Origin: Xestospongia muta
Taxonomy: Eukaryota > Porifera > Demospongiae > Haplosclerida > Petrosiidae
DNA: 64,000 nucleotides
NCBI GenBank assembly: GCA_963693285.1
Contig: OY848931.1
Span: 997,001-1,061,000 of the forward strand
Direction of reading: 5' to 3'
Made by a program: the position numbers and the translations under genes. Shown here in pieces: positions 44,797-56,317 of this stretch (positions are counted from its first letter, which is position 1; the number at the start of each line of letters is the position of its first letter). The notes below the pieces were generated by a model. That model was given only the letters and a program-made list of their open reading frames with translations, had not been told where the DNA came from and made no database searches.

Positions 44797-47028
44797 TCAA
44801 AGTTGCTTTTTCTCTTTTCCTTTTATTAATGGTCCAATAATTGGCCACTGCTTTAGTGGGTACGTAAAGTTCCAGAATGCCCATATTATTACAGATACAA
44901 AGAACAAGTTCCATGAAATAACGGCAACACGAGGCAATGGAATTGTGACAATCTCCCAACCAAATTTGATGACAATCAATGTCTCAATAGCAAGTGCTGC
45001 AGTCACAAGCCAAGAGAAACGACCAATTCGAGTAACATCATCTCTATAGTAACGATAATGATATAAAACCAACTACACTGATATAATACTATAAGTAGAA
45101 CCTCTACATAAGGACACTTGTAAAATAATACCTTACTCACTGTTAAGGACACCAGTTATTAACAATAGGTGTCCTAAGCATTTTCCTAGTGTAAATTAGC
45201 ACTAGCTTTCAGGATACCAATTCAATGGTGTCAAACAATTAGAGGTTTTATCATATTGCTGATGTAATATGAGTAATGTTGGGTGTATTCACTTACTTTG
45301 ACTGTAAGAAAGTGTATGTCTCATTCAAAGCACATGCTCCACAAAAACCATAGATGAGTTCTCGATAAAAATTAAGTGTATGCTTTGGTGGGACCCACAA
45401 CACTGTCTTGAGATAAAATACATTTAGTTCTTGCAGGGTCCACTATTAAAAGGTAGTCATAGCAACAAATAAATTTGTAGTCAATACCATGAAAATTAAT
45501 ATGCACACAAAAATAAAACTGCGCAAACTTGACGTGTATCCCCATTGAAACTGTTCCCAATTGTATGGAGTAAATTGACCAACTGCACGTTTTAATTTGC
45601 CCCTAAAAAATACTTCAATATATAGTGTATTATTGGGTATAACCTACTTTAATGTTGGTATTTTCCACAGTCCTCTCCAGTGATATGTCTGCGTGGGAGA
45701 AGAGATAGAGAGATCACTCATAATTTATACAGTTATTTCACAATACCTTCATAGAAAGATACTCACAAGTCTTCATACCAAAGTAGATACCCAATCCATT
45801 ACAGATAAGAAAATCTAATATCCACTGTGTGAAATAAGAACAGTAATAATTAAGGATTTAAATAAGGGACTTCCTCACATGATCCCACCAACATTCTCCA
45901 AAGTTTGGTAGTTGACATTCTAGTGTGTACTCCATTAGTTCAAAAGCTGCACTAATAACATGAAGTAGCCAAAAGTCTCGAATAATTAGAGCCTAAGAGA
46001 GAGAGAGAGAGAGAGAGAGAGAATAGTTGCTATGACAACGTCCACAGTATATATTTACCTTCACGTACCAACCAATAAAATGACTCGGTACAAAGACATC
46101 CATTTTATCCATCACATTAGCAAAAGGACCATCAGGATGTTCAGGAGTATAAATTCGACAGTCTTGTGCATACGTTCTCTCAGGTAGAGGAACACCCAAT
46201 TTAGGATCATAATAAGTAAGAAAGTAACGAGCATCATCAGCAGTCTAGTAGGTAGACAAAACAAGATCATATTTTTGTGTATATATATATATATCACTAA
46301 CCTGAAATACTGTGAAGATGAGTACTAAAACATAAACTATCATTAGCACTAAAGCAAACCTCCATATAGCTGTGCCATATAAAATAACAATGTCACAGAC
46401 TAAGTAAAAAAAGTTATCGTAGATTACTGACCTGGGTGTGGCCGAATGAAAGGACCATCAGGCATATGAACAACACCTATCATTATAAAGACTACTATAA
46501 CAGCTCCAATACCCCTTTTGCAAAAACAGAGAGTGAGATAACTTAAGTGTGAATTAAGTAATACCTTCTGATGTTGTAATTTGTATCATCTGACTGATCA
46601 TAGAGACTCATGTAGCACAGCACAATGCATATAACCACTAATACTGTCACAGTATGAGCACGCCTATAATAAAAAAAAACATAGGGAAATATAGAGTCAA
46701 GCAGCTGGTACATGTAATATCTTAAGTTCATAATAACCTTGCAATATAGGGGCATTCCATACTATTTAATCTTTTTACGAGTTGGATTCTGTCAGTAAAA
46801 AGTTCTACTATGATAAATGTATTGTGAGGTTGGTCTGTAATACATGCACACACACATGTGCTCCAGTAGGATTTACCAAAAGAAAGTTCTCGTTCCATCA
46901 TCATAAAACTTGTCATCTTCAGAAAAAGACATGTTTCTATCTTTTGCAGGGTCACTCATTGGTCCATTGGCTACGTTCTCGGATTTTTTTGACTTTTTTG
47001 GAGCAGTCTTCTTTACTTTAGATGCCAT
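44797..47028 (-). CDS. PTDSS-like: phosphatidylserine synthase, full-length copy (PTDSS-A)
   Basis: ER multipass base-exchange enzyme that swaps serine for the head group of PE or PC. Eleven exons: 47028-46877, 46663-46565, 46514-46432, 46369-46302, 46244-46059, 45992-45879, 45824-45747, 45688-45648, 45602-45488, 45442-45297, 45043-44797; about 442 residues. Closest in style to PTDSS2: [32 protein letters not shown] (holding the Arg equivalent to human PTDSS1 R95), [24 protein letters not shown] with the catalytic-type His, [42 protein letters not shown] (regulatory loop, Pro equivalent to P269), [15 protein letters not shown] Lys-rich N-terminus precedes the first membrane span. Only 81 bp separates its start from the stop of copy B. 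Confidence 0.93.
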
Positions 47029-47109
47029 TTTCTCCAAAATTAATATGAAGCATTGACACTTCATTATTATTCGGATAATTAAAACTATATACGGTTATTA
47101 TATTAATTA

Positions 47110-48879
47110 TTATTGGTTTTTTTTCGCTTCTCCAGAGGGAACATAACCTCCCTTTCTAATAAAATGTCCAATAATTGACCAGTCTCTCATAGGATAGGCA
47201 AACTTCCAGAGTGTCCAAATTACCAGTGCTATAAAGAGCAAGCTCCACCCAACAATAGCATTACGAGGTAAAGGAATTGTGATTGTCTCCCAAGCAAATT
47301 TGACTACAATTAATACCTCCATAACAAGAGCTGCAACAATAGACAACGTAAAGTAGGGAAAAGATACAGAAACAGACTGAGACTTTATTAAACTAGAAAA
47401 AGTGGAATACACATTTAATGCAGAAATGACAAACTATATTACTAATTCCAAGTCTCTCTCTCTCTCTTACTTCGAAATGTGGTACATTTCATTCAAAGCA
47501 CGAGCTGAACAAAACCCGAATAGCATTTGTCGAGAGATTGTAAGAATGTGACTTGGTGGTATCCATAATGCTGCCTTGAAATAGAATCCACTCACCTCTT
47601 GCAACATCCACTATAAAATACAATTATAACTGTTTATTTATCATGAATTTATATGTACTAAAAGCATCAGCAGACAGGTGAAGATAAAACATTTGAAGCT
47701 TTTTGAGTAGCCCCACTGATACTTCTGATAAATGCCACATATTAATAACAAGTGCAAATATTTTCACATACCTCCAAGGAAAGATACTCACAAGTCTTCA
47801 TACCTAAGTAGATACCCAATCCATTGCAGATAAGAAAGTCTAATATCCACTGTGTGAAATGAGAATAGGTATAATTTTAGGTCTTATTGAAGGGACTTCC
47901 TCACATGATCCCACCAACATTCTCCAAAGTTTGGTAGTTGACATTCTAGTGTGTACTCCATTAGTTCAAATCCTATACTAACAATTGTGAGCAACCAGAA
48001 ATCTCGAATAATTAAAGTCTAGAACAATAGAATCAAATTATATTGCAATATTCTTATATCTACCTTTAAATACCAACCATACAAATGAGATATTACAAAA
48101 ATATCCATTTTGTCAGCAATGTTAGCAAAAGGGCCATCAGGATGTTTAGGAGTATATATTCGGCAGTCTTGAGCATAAGTTTTCTCTGTTAGAGGAACAC
48201 CCAGTTCTGAATCATGATATGTTAGGAACTGGCGAGCATTATCTACAGTCTGGGCAACAGAATGAAACATATGATAAAACTAGGTTCTCAATGATGATAA
48301 AACTAGGTTCTCAATGAAATTTCCAGTAATTTTATAATTACTATCACTTCTTGACTTCCTTAGTTTTAATATATTAAGGATGTTTAGTGAACCCATGCAT
48401 GGTTAAAAATGCACCTGGACAAATAAAATCATTAGCCATAGAACGTACGATAATATCAAAAATAACGCAAAATTCCATATGCCTAACAGAGAGAGAAAGA
48501 ATGATAACTTTACCATGTAGTGTAGTCCAGCCATGCCATCAAAAAAATGAAAGAGACTGGCTACATCCTGTGCTAACCTGGATATGGTTTATTTGACATG
48601 TGAAGTATTGCTATGGTTATAACAATCATAGCAATAACTATCGTACCTCTGAAATACAGCAATGATGTTATATATATCATAAAAATTAAGCATTAATCTC
48701 ATTATATCAGATATTTTAAAGTGACTACAAGTATCATACATAAATGCATATAGACATATTATAATATTCTATAGTTACTATGGACTACTGGAGTCTTTGC
48801 TACTATCTAAATTACTACAGGTGCACTGAGCACTGATATTATGTTCTTACCCTTCAACAATATTGTGCACGATAGACAT
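47110..48879 (-). CDS. PTDSS-like: shortened phosphatidylserine synthase paralogue (PTDSS-B)
   Basis: Coding exons: 48879-48851, 48648-48578, 48482-48415, 48249-48064, 48018-47905, 47849-47772, 47724-47659, 47610-47471, 47392-47110; about 344 residues, all phases consistent. A noncoding 5' exon probably ends at 48953. Retained: [14 protein letters not shown], the His in [27 protein letters not shown] and [16 protein letters not shown]. Compared with copy A, three parts are gone: the first about 80 residues including one membrane span; the GPFIRPHP loop (here SNKPYP); and about 33 residues covering the WRGLWKIP and FTPYNW region. The intron at that place is only 47 bp, so no exon is hidden. 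No stops or frameshifts are seen, and copy C shares the structure. Either a modified synthase or a non-catalytic relative. Confidence 0.85.
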
Positions 48880-49107
48880 TGTTAAATTATTGAAGGCTGT
48901 ATAATAAATTTAGTAAAATAATCAAAACAATTAATACCTTACCTTGTCCTGTAACTGAAGCTGCCACACCCCTTTGAAGGAGGTAATGAAAATAATTATT
49001 TCCGAAAGACACACCCATAATTAATTAAGGCATAATTAATTAAGGCGTGGCGTTTTTGCGAAGCCACGTTCTGGAGTCAATCGGTGGGAGTTTGAAGGTA
49101 ACATATG

Positions 49108-49533
49108 CATAGGCGGATGAGGCACTATTATTTTGGGGGGGCTCACACCATAACTATGTGATGAATATGCAGACAAGAATGTACCCATAATGCAGATATG
49201 ATCACGATCAGTATTACCAACATTAATTTAAAATGCACCAAAGTATTTCCTTTACTCATCATTTACCATAACAAATTCCTTAGCTAGTTCAATAAGATCA
49301 CGCTCATTCATTAGTTATACATTTGTGTACATGAAGGACCAGACAATTGTTAAGCCATTTTTCCATCATTGTGGCCTGCAAATGTCAAAACTTTTGACAG
49401 TTTCATCAACACCAATAAGATTAACTTAGATTCTTTTTATGGGCTAAGTAGCAAGCAATAAAAATTTGGGGGGGGGCTGAGCCCCTCTTTCTAAATATTG
49501 GGGGGGGGGCTCTAGCCCCTTCAGCCTCCTATG
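49108..49533. mobile_element. 426-bp non-autonomous DNA transposon with terminal inverted repeats
   Basis: Compared with the sister sequence at 51600-51640, this segment is a clean insertion. It begins CATAGGCGGATGAGG and ends with the reverse complement of CATAGGAGGCTGAAG, giving imperfect terminal inverted repeats of about 15 bp. It is flanked on both sides by ATATG (49103-49107 and 49534-49538), while the empty site has ATATG once. Interior runs of G next to both ends (TTTTGGGGGGG; TTGGGGGGGGGG) are also inverted or paired. No coding capacity. A 5-bp duplication could fit several superfamilies. Confidence 0.85.
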
Positions 49534-49538
49534 ATATG

Positions 49539-49589
49539 TATCTTGTTTTAAATAATTACCTTCTTTTTCAAATAGAAGATACAATGGCA
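49539..49589 (+). pseudogene. duplicated fragment of the NAP1-like 5' end
   Basis: These 51 bases match 51619-51669: the leader TAAATAATTACCTTCTTTTT, then ATAGAAGATACA, then ATGGCA, the first two codons of the NAP1-like gene. At 49590 the match stops and the sequence becomes PTDSS 3' flank. It marks the breakpoint of the PTDSS B/C tandem duplication. Confidence 0.85.
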
Positions 49590-49646
49590 TTGATACCTCA
49601 TTACTGTTCGGATAATTAAAACTATATATGGTTATTATATTAATTA

Positions 49647-51404
49647 TTATTGTTTTATTTTTTCGCTTCTCCAGAGGGAACATACCCTCCCTCTAATATT
49701 TATAATATAATGTCCAATAATTGGCCAGTCTCTCATAGGATAGGTAAACTTCCAGAGTGTCCAAATTAACAGTGCTATAAAGAGCAAGCTCCACCCAACA
49801 ATAGCAGTACGACGTAAAGGAATTGTGATTGTCTCCCAAGCAAATTTGACTACAATTAATACCTCCATAACAAGAGCTCCAACAATAGACAACGTAAAGT
49901 AGGGAAAAGATACAGAAACAGACTTAGACTTTATTAAACTAGAAAAAGTGGAATACATATTTAATGCAGAAATGACAAACTATATTACTAATCCTAAGTC
50001 TCTCTCTCTCTCTCTCTTACTTCGAAATATGGTACATTTCATTCAAAGCACGAGCTGAACAAAATGCAAATAGCGTTTGTCGAGAGATTGCAAGAATGTG
50101 ACTTGATGGTATCCATAATGCTGCCTTGAAATAAAATCCACTCACCTCTTGCAACATCCACTATAAAATACAATTATAACTGTTTATTTATCATGAATTT
50201 ATATGTACTAAAAACATCAGCAGACAAGTGAAGATGAAACATTTGAAGCTTTTTGAGTAGCCCCACTGATACTTCTGATAAATGCCACATATTAATAACA
50301 AGTGCAAATATTTTCACATACCTCCAAGGAAAGATACTCACAAGTCTTCATACCTAAGTAGATACCCAATCCATTACAGATAAGAAAGTCTAATATCCAC
50401 TGTGTGAAATAAAAACAGTAATAATTAAGAGTCTAAATAGAAAAAAAGTCCTCACTTGATCCCACCAACATTCTCCCAAGCTTGGTAGTTGACATTCTAG
50501 TGTGTACTCCATTAGTTCAAATCCTATACTAACAATTGTGAGCAACCAGAAATCTCGAACAATTAAAGTCTAGAACAATAGAATCAAATTATATTGCAAT
50601 ATTCTTATATCTACCTTTAAATACCAACCATACAAATGAGATATTGCAAAAATATCCATTTTGTCAGCAATGTTAGCAAAAGGGCCATCAGGATGTTTAG
50701 GAGTATATATTTGGCAGTCTTGAGCATAATTTTTCTCTGTTCGAGGAACACCCAGTTCTGAATCAAGATATGTTAGGAACTGGCGAGCATTATCTGCAGT
50801 CTGGGCAACAGAATACAACATATGATAAAACTAGGATTCTTAAGAAATTTCTTGCAATTTTATAATTACTATCACTTCTTGACTTCCTTAGTTTTAATAT
50901 ATTAAGGATGTTTAGTGAACCCATGCATGGTTAAAAATGCACCTGGACAAATAAAATCATTAGCCATAGAACGTATGATAATATCAAAAATAGCGCAAAA
51001 CTCCATATGCCTAACAGAGAGAGAGAGAGAGTGATAACTTCACCATGTAGTGTAGTCCAGCCATGCCATCAAAAAAATGAAAGAGACTGGCTACATCCTG
51101 TGCTAACCTGGATATGGTTTATTTGACATGTGAAGTATTGCTATGGTCATAACAATCATAGCAATAACTATTGCACCTCTGAAATACAACAATGATGTTA
51201 TATATATCATGAAAATTAATCATTAATCTCATTATATCAGATATTTTAATGTGACTACAAGTATCATACATAAATGCATTATAATATTCTATAGTTACTA
51301 TGGAGTACTAGGATCTTTGCTACTATCTAAACTGCACTGAGCAATATCTGTATACTCACTATATTATGTTCTTACCCTTCAATAATATTGTGCACGATAG
51401 ACAT
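49647..51404 (-). CDS. PTDSS-like: shortened phosphatidylserine synthase paralogue (PTDSS-C)
   Basis: Nearly identical to PTDSS-B in exons and introns. Exons: 51404-51376, 51178-51108, 51010-50943, 50800-50615, 50569-50456, 50399-50322, 50274-50209, 50160-50021, 49938-49647; about 347 residues. A noncoding 5' exon ends near 51468. It lacks the same three regions as copy B. Differences: [11 protein letters not shown] instead of [11 protein letters not shown], and a shifted frame after [15 protein letters not shown] caused by a small insertion, giving a different basic tail ([15 protein letters not shown]). Start choice: the first in-frame ATG of exon 2 (ACAATGTC) is the same in both copies. 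Regulation is probably shared with the divergent NAP1-like gene 260 bp away. Confidence 0.85.
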
Positions 51405-51663
51405 TGTTAAATTATTGAAGGCTAAATAATAAATTTAGTAAAATAATCAAAACAATTAATAGCTTACCTTGTCCTGAAACTGAATCAGCCACACCCTTTG
51501 AATGGGCTAATGAAATAATAATTATCTCAGAAAGACACACCCATAATTAATTAAGGCGCTCCATTTTTGCGAAGCCACGTGCTGGGGTCAACCGGTGGGA
51601 GTTTGAAGGTAACATATGTATCTTGTTCTAAATAATTACCTTCTTTTTCAAATAGAAGATACA
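51405..51663. promoter_or_regulatory. divergent promoter region, PTDSS-C and NAP1-like
   Basis: The 259-bp interval between opposite start codons includes the PTDSS-C 5' exon. A CACGTG lies at 51576-51581 (GCCACGTGCTGG). In the sister promoter of PTDSS-B the same site reads CACGTT (49054-49059), so the E-box is lost there by one base. That copy also has the transposon between it and the NAP1-like fragment. Confidence 0.5.
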
Positions 51664-53667
51664 ATGGCAGATCAAGATGAAACATCAGTAATCAGTAAAA
51701 GTGGGGAGGTGGCCTTTGGTATGTAGTAGTTGAAGTAACAATGTCATGACACCTATCTCCTCAACAAGGCGTTCCTCTATGTAAACATATTTGATTACTT
51801 TCCTGGGATTATATATACATCTGTTACAAATACTAACAATTCCGTTAAAGTATTTAACAACTTGTATCAAAGTTGTAGACCCTAACATTCATAATCCATT
51901 ATTCTAAACCTCATGAAAAATAGATATTATGTAAATTTGTATTTTTATTTACAGCTGCTATATCTGAACTAGCCAAAGACCCTAAATTTCAGTCAATATT
52001 ACAGAAACATCTTGACGCTAGTCATCAAGGTTTTTATGAAAGGTACCAATAATTAAGCTAAATTAATTATTTCATTTGTTTCAACTTACATTTTGAAAGT
52101 CGAATTATGTATAAACTTTTGTCATAAATCTCATTACATTTGCATGTAAAACAATTAATTACAGCATTCACTATAATCTAAATTTACTTTGTTAAAAATT
52201 AAGTTAGTATTTAGTGTTGAATTTTTGAAGCAAGCAAACTATAACTATTTCAAATTTGTTTTAAACAATATCTATACAATTCATAATTTAGTATACTTTA
52301 CTAAAAGTCTATAAAGCATTTGAAGGGACATTAATTAATATTGACATTACCACACAAGATGCTATTAATAACTCGTTCATATATTTACTCTATATAACTT
52401 AACTACAATTAAATGGAACATTTATTATATTGTTGTCTAAAAGATAAAATTAAAATAAATGTTGTTTTTATTTAGTCTACCACTGCCGATAAAACGTCGT
52501 GTCCGGGCACTTAAAAACCTGCAGGTTGATATTTATAAACTAGAAGCTCAGTTTTATGAAGAGATTCAGCAATTAGAAGCTAAATATCAAGAATTGTACC
52601 AACCTTTACTAGACAAGGTAAGAGAAGTTATTAGTGATCTTTATCAGTGTGTACTATTTATGGACTATGTTTTGTGTAGGATGGACTTACATAACAGGCA
52701 GTGTGTGCTATATATGTAATTTTAGTTGTAAATTCAATTAGTTATATTTTATTACATAGTTTTAACTGCCAAGTCATGGGCATTTTATCTCAATGTACCA
52801 TTTGAGGGTACAAATTTCATTTAAGTCTGTTTCTTTTTTAGAGAGAACAAATTATTAATGGGACATATGAACCTTCTCCTGATGAGTGTAAGTGGACAGA
52901 TAGCGATGATGAAGGAGAAGAAGGAGACTCCAAAGGTACTACAATAGAGGTTATATACATTGGCATTGAGGTGACAGGAAATTTTATCGCCAAACTAAGT
53001 TATTATTGTATCAATAGTTTATTGTATTGTTTGGTATTTTGTGATATTTTCCTAAGTAGCTGGAAGAGCTCTAGGATCATTTTCATGTATCACAACAGAC
53101 TTTGTTTTGTTTTTATTACTGCAGATAAGGAAAGTCCAGTCACCTCTTCAACTGGTGAATCAGCAACGGTATAATAATTATTGTAATAACTAAACAAAGC
53201 CATAAAAATGATACCAGTTTCACATGTACAAACACGTTATATAGATTATATAATATTATAGGTGTACTTTATATAGTGTAATTGTTAGTAGTTGTTGTGG
53301 TGAGCTAGGAATTGTTGATGTCATCATTATTGTAATACCTGATTGAGTACTATGATATAGGCCTGGTCTAGTCCCCGGGACTTCCCCACAGCACTCCTAA
53401 CCTTATTTATTAGGATATTGTAGCATTTCATTATATATTATATATTCATTATTTAGGATGGTTTAGTGGCCAATGGAGAAGAAGAACCTGATGGTATAGT
53501 GGCCAATGGAGAAAAAGAACCTGATAGTACACAGGAAAAGCCAGGTTCATTAACTTATCATCTGTAGTTAATAATTTTGTTGATATTTGTAGATAAAGGT
53601 ATTCCTTCATTTTGGCTTCAAACAATGAAAAAGATTGATATTTTTGAAGACTACATTATGGTATGTG

Positions 53668-53702
<35 letters not shown>

Positions 53703-54793
53703 TGCAATTACATTTGTGAGTAAGAGTATTTCAAGGACATTTAATTAACATGTAATTACATTGCATTATTATTATAACACATTCCTATGTTGCTATAGGA
53801 ACACGATGAGCCAATATTGCGACATCTTACTGACATCAAATTGAAGTACAGTAATGACAAAGGTTTGGTAAGTGATCATTTATTATAAAAACACTTCCTG
53901 TATTTATATGATTTAGGATTTTACTTTGGAATTTCATTTCTCTGATAATGAATACTTCACCAATAAAGTACTCACGAAAACTTACACCATGAGTTGTGAA
54001 CTAGCTCCAGATGATCCATTCTCATTTGAAGGAGCTGCCATCACTGGAGTCAACGGGTAAGAGTGCCACGAGTTAATACGTAGTACACAAACCAACCTTG
54101 ACTGTTAGTTCAAAGTTTAAGGTCAGAGGTTTGTCCTCTAGTCTGTATAATGTTTGCTATAAGTGATGATATATTGGTTTTAGTTCTAGTTCCTTTATGA
54201 TTAAATGTTTAATGGGAAAACCCAGTATATTTTTATTAATAATAAAATTATTGGATGTAGTAAGTATTTGCGTAGTATGACAACATTTCTATAGTATATA
54301 GTGATTACATCAGCAATGACATATGTCATAAGGGGATTATATAATGATGTTATTTGGCTTATTAAATCATTAGATTAGGACAATTTCTATCACAAGATGA
54401 ATAAAGAATTACATAGTAATAGAAAAATGTTTGGATTGTTTTTTTAATGGTCCAACCTGAGTGGGCATAATTGAGTGTTTACATCATGACTAAAGTGATG
54501 TGTAATGCTGTGTTGTTACTATTACATGTTCTGTGTGGGGGCGTTGTCTAGGTGTAAGATTGATTGGAAAAAAGGAAAGAATGTAACTGTGAAAACAATC
54601 AAGAAGAAACAAAAACATAAAGGTAAATTGATGGATAGATGAGTGGATGGAGACACTAAATCTTTTGTGCTTCAATGTTCTTACTTCCTTATTAGGAAAG
54701 GGTCAATCTCGCGTCATTACAAAGACAGTACCTAATGAGTCTTTCTTTACATTCTTCTCTCCTCCAGATCGTAAGACTTTAAGTTACAATGCA

Positions 54794-54844
<51 letters not shown>

Positions 54845-55328
54845 GCTGACACATTTGCATCAAAGGTATATAATGATATAAATGCTTGATAGTTGTCCTA
54901 TTAACTTTGATTTTTATAGGAGGAAGAAGAAGTAGAGGAGTTAAGTGTTCAACTCGAAAGTGACATCAGCCGGGCTGAATTCTTTCGAGATCGACTCATT
55001 CCTAAAGCAGTTCTCTATTTTACTGGTGATCTCCTTGATGATGAAGAAGATGACTCTGAGGTAAGAAGAACAGGTTGAATTTGTTTAGTTTAGTTGACAA
55101 ATGAAAGGTAGATTGCTAGTGATTTTTTTTCAACATCTAAACATATTGTGACTGTTTTATTTTCTATTTCAAATGTTTTATTTTTATAATGTATAGATTG
55201 GTGTTGATGAAGATGAAGAAGAAGGTGATGAGAGCGACATGGATGATGACTACAACCCCAAAAGTGATGTGAGAATAGACAAACTGATAAACAAAAAGGG
55301 GAATGGACAGACGGATGGACATAGATAA
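51664..55328 (+). CDS. NAP1L: nucleosome assembly protein 1-like histone chaperone
   Basis: Cytoplasmic-nuclear chaperone of H2A-H2B. Fourteen exons: 51664-51718, 51955-52042, 52476-52617, 52842-52935, 53125-53168, 53457-53544, 53593-53660, 53799-53867, 53917-54056, 54552-54622, 54696-54770, 54846-54865, 54920-55060, 55197-55328; about 408 residues. Signatures: LPLPIKRRVRALKNLQ, the long dimerisation helix (IQQLEAKYQELYQPLLDK), IPSFWLQTMKKIDIFEDYI, DFTLEFHFSDNEYF, TVPNESFFTFFSPP, a basic KKGKNVTVKTIKKKQKHKGK segment, and an acidic tail (DEDEEEGDESDMDDDYNP). Exon 6 holds a 13-residue direct repeat (DGLVANGEEEPD, DGIVANGEKEPD). The last exon may instead splice at GTGAGA (55269) to an exon near 55385, so the extreme C-terminus is uncertain. 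Confidence 0.93.
54798..54843 (+). repeat. (CT)n microsatellite in NAP1-like intron 11
   Basis: About 23 CT units run directly into the splice acceptor TCTAG, so the repeat forms the polypyrimidine tract of exon 12. Confidence 0.95.
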
Positions 55329-56317
55329 GATGGGATGGAATGTGACTAAAGGTATCCTCCGATAGCAACATGTTGTTATTTGTAGTTCCAGTGGAAGTGG
55401 AACTATAAGTCATTAATAAAGGGGGGGGGGGAAACCCAGCTCATTTTGAATATTAAATATAATTATCTACGTATTAGTTGTTCCTAACACTACTTTATTG
55501 GCCTTCTGTGTTTCCCATGTCGACGTTATCAGATTTCCAAAGTCCCCTTTGTTGACCTTCCCAAAATCTTGCCCAGTAATCCTTATTAGGAGGTTCTGTT
55601 TCGTGGGTATTCAATTAAGAATGGAGTCGTGGCTAAAACCCACTACATGTTTAGGAACTAAACTGAGTGATATGTCAGACCAGGTTGTGGTCCCAAGATG
55701 TCAGGTTGGATTGGATTTGGGACTTGTATTCCAAGCTGTCATAGTGAATTAGAAATCTTATCATATAAACCAATACATAATTTTGTCTAAAATATAAATC
55801 TAAACACTAACTTGTTTAAAAGTGATGTTATCATGTTAGAAATTATGATCGTAATTCAATTTCTAAAAACTGCAATATATGTACATTGACGTAATGGCAT
55901 TAATTAAATATTAAGTATTATGGAATGTAGCTGGTTAATTTAATGAAATGGGTGCCATTATCTTGATGGAGTTAGTACCTTACAAGTAATGATGGACATA
56001 ATTTTCATCACAAGACACTCCAATTATATCTTTCTTTCCTTACTAGTTGCAAAATGCAAAACCTCAAGAATGCAAGCAACAATGAAGACTCACTTCGATC
56101 ACTTTGAGTTCTCCTGATAAAACAAGTTAAAATTATTATTTTGTAATTAAAAATGGGTGTGACTGACTTTTGTCCAACCAAAGTTACACATTTTGTTACA
56201 TAAGTATATGTCTGATACAGCATATATAATATATTGTAAATTTAAAACAAGACATTATTAATTAGATAAAATACTAATAAACTAAAAACTTATTAGGTAT
56301 TCTAATTCAATTATGGT
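55329..56317. other. 989-bp convergent intergenic region
   Basis: Lies between the NAP1-like stop and the PARG stop. It contains a run of eleven G at about 55421 and a patch around 55480-55750 of more even base composition that may be an old insertion. An 84-codon frame at 55498-55752 has no protein-like features. Poly(A) sites of both genes should be here. Nothing else is recognisable. Confidence 0.5.

Noticed and set aside
55498..55752. 84-codon plus-strand frame after the NAP1-like gene
   Set aside because: No motif, no splice support, odd composition; probably chance within possible repeat DNA.
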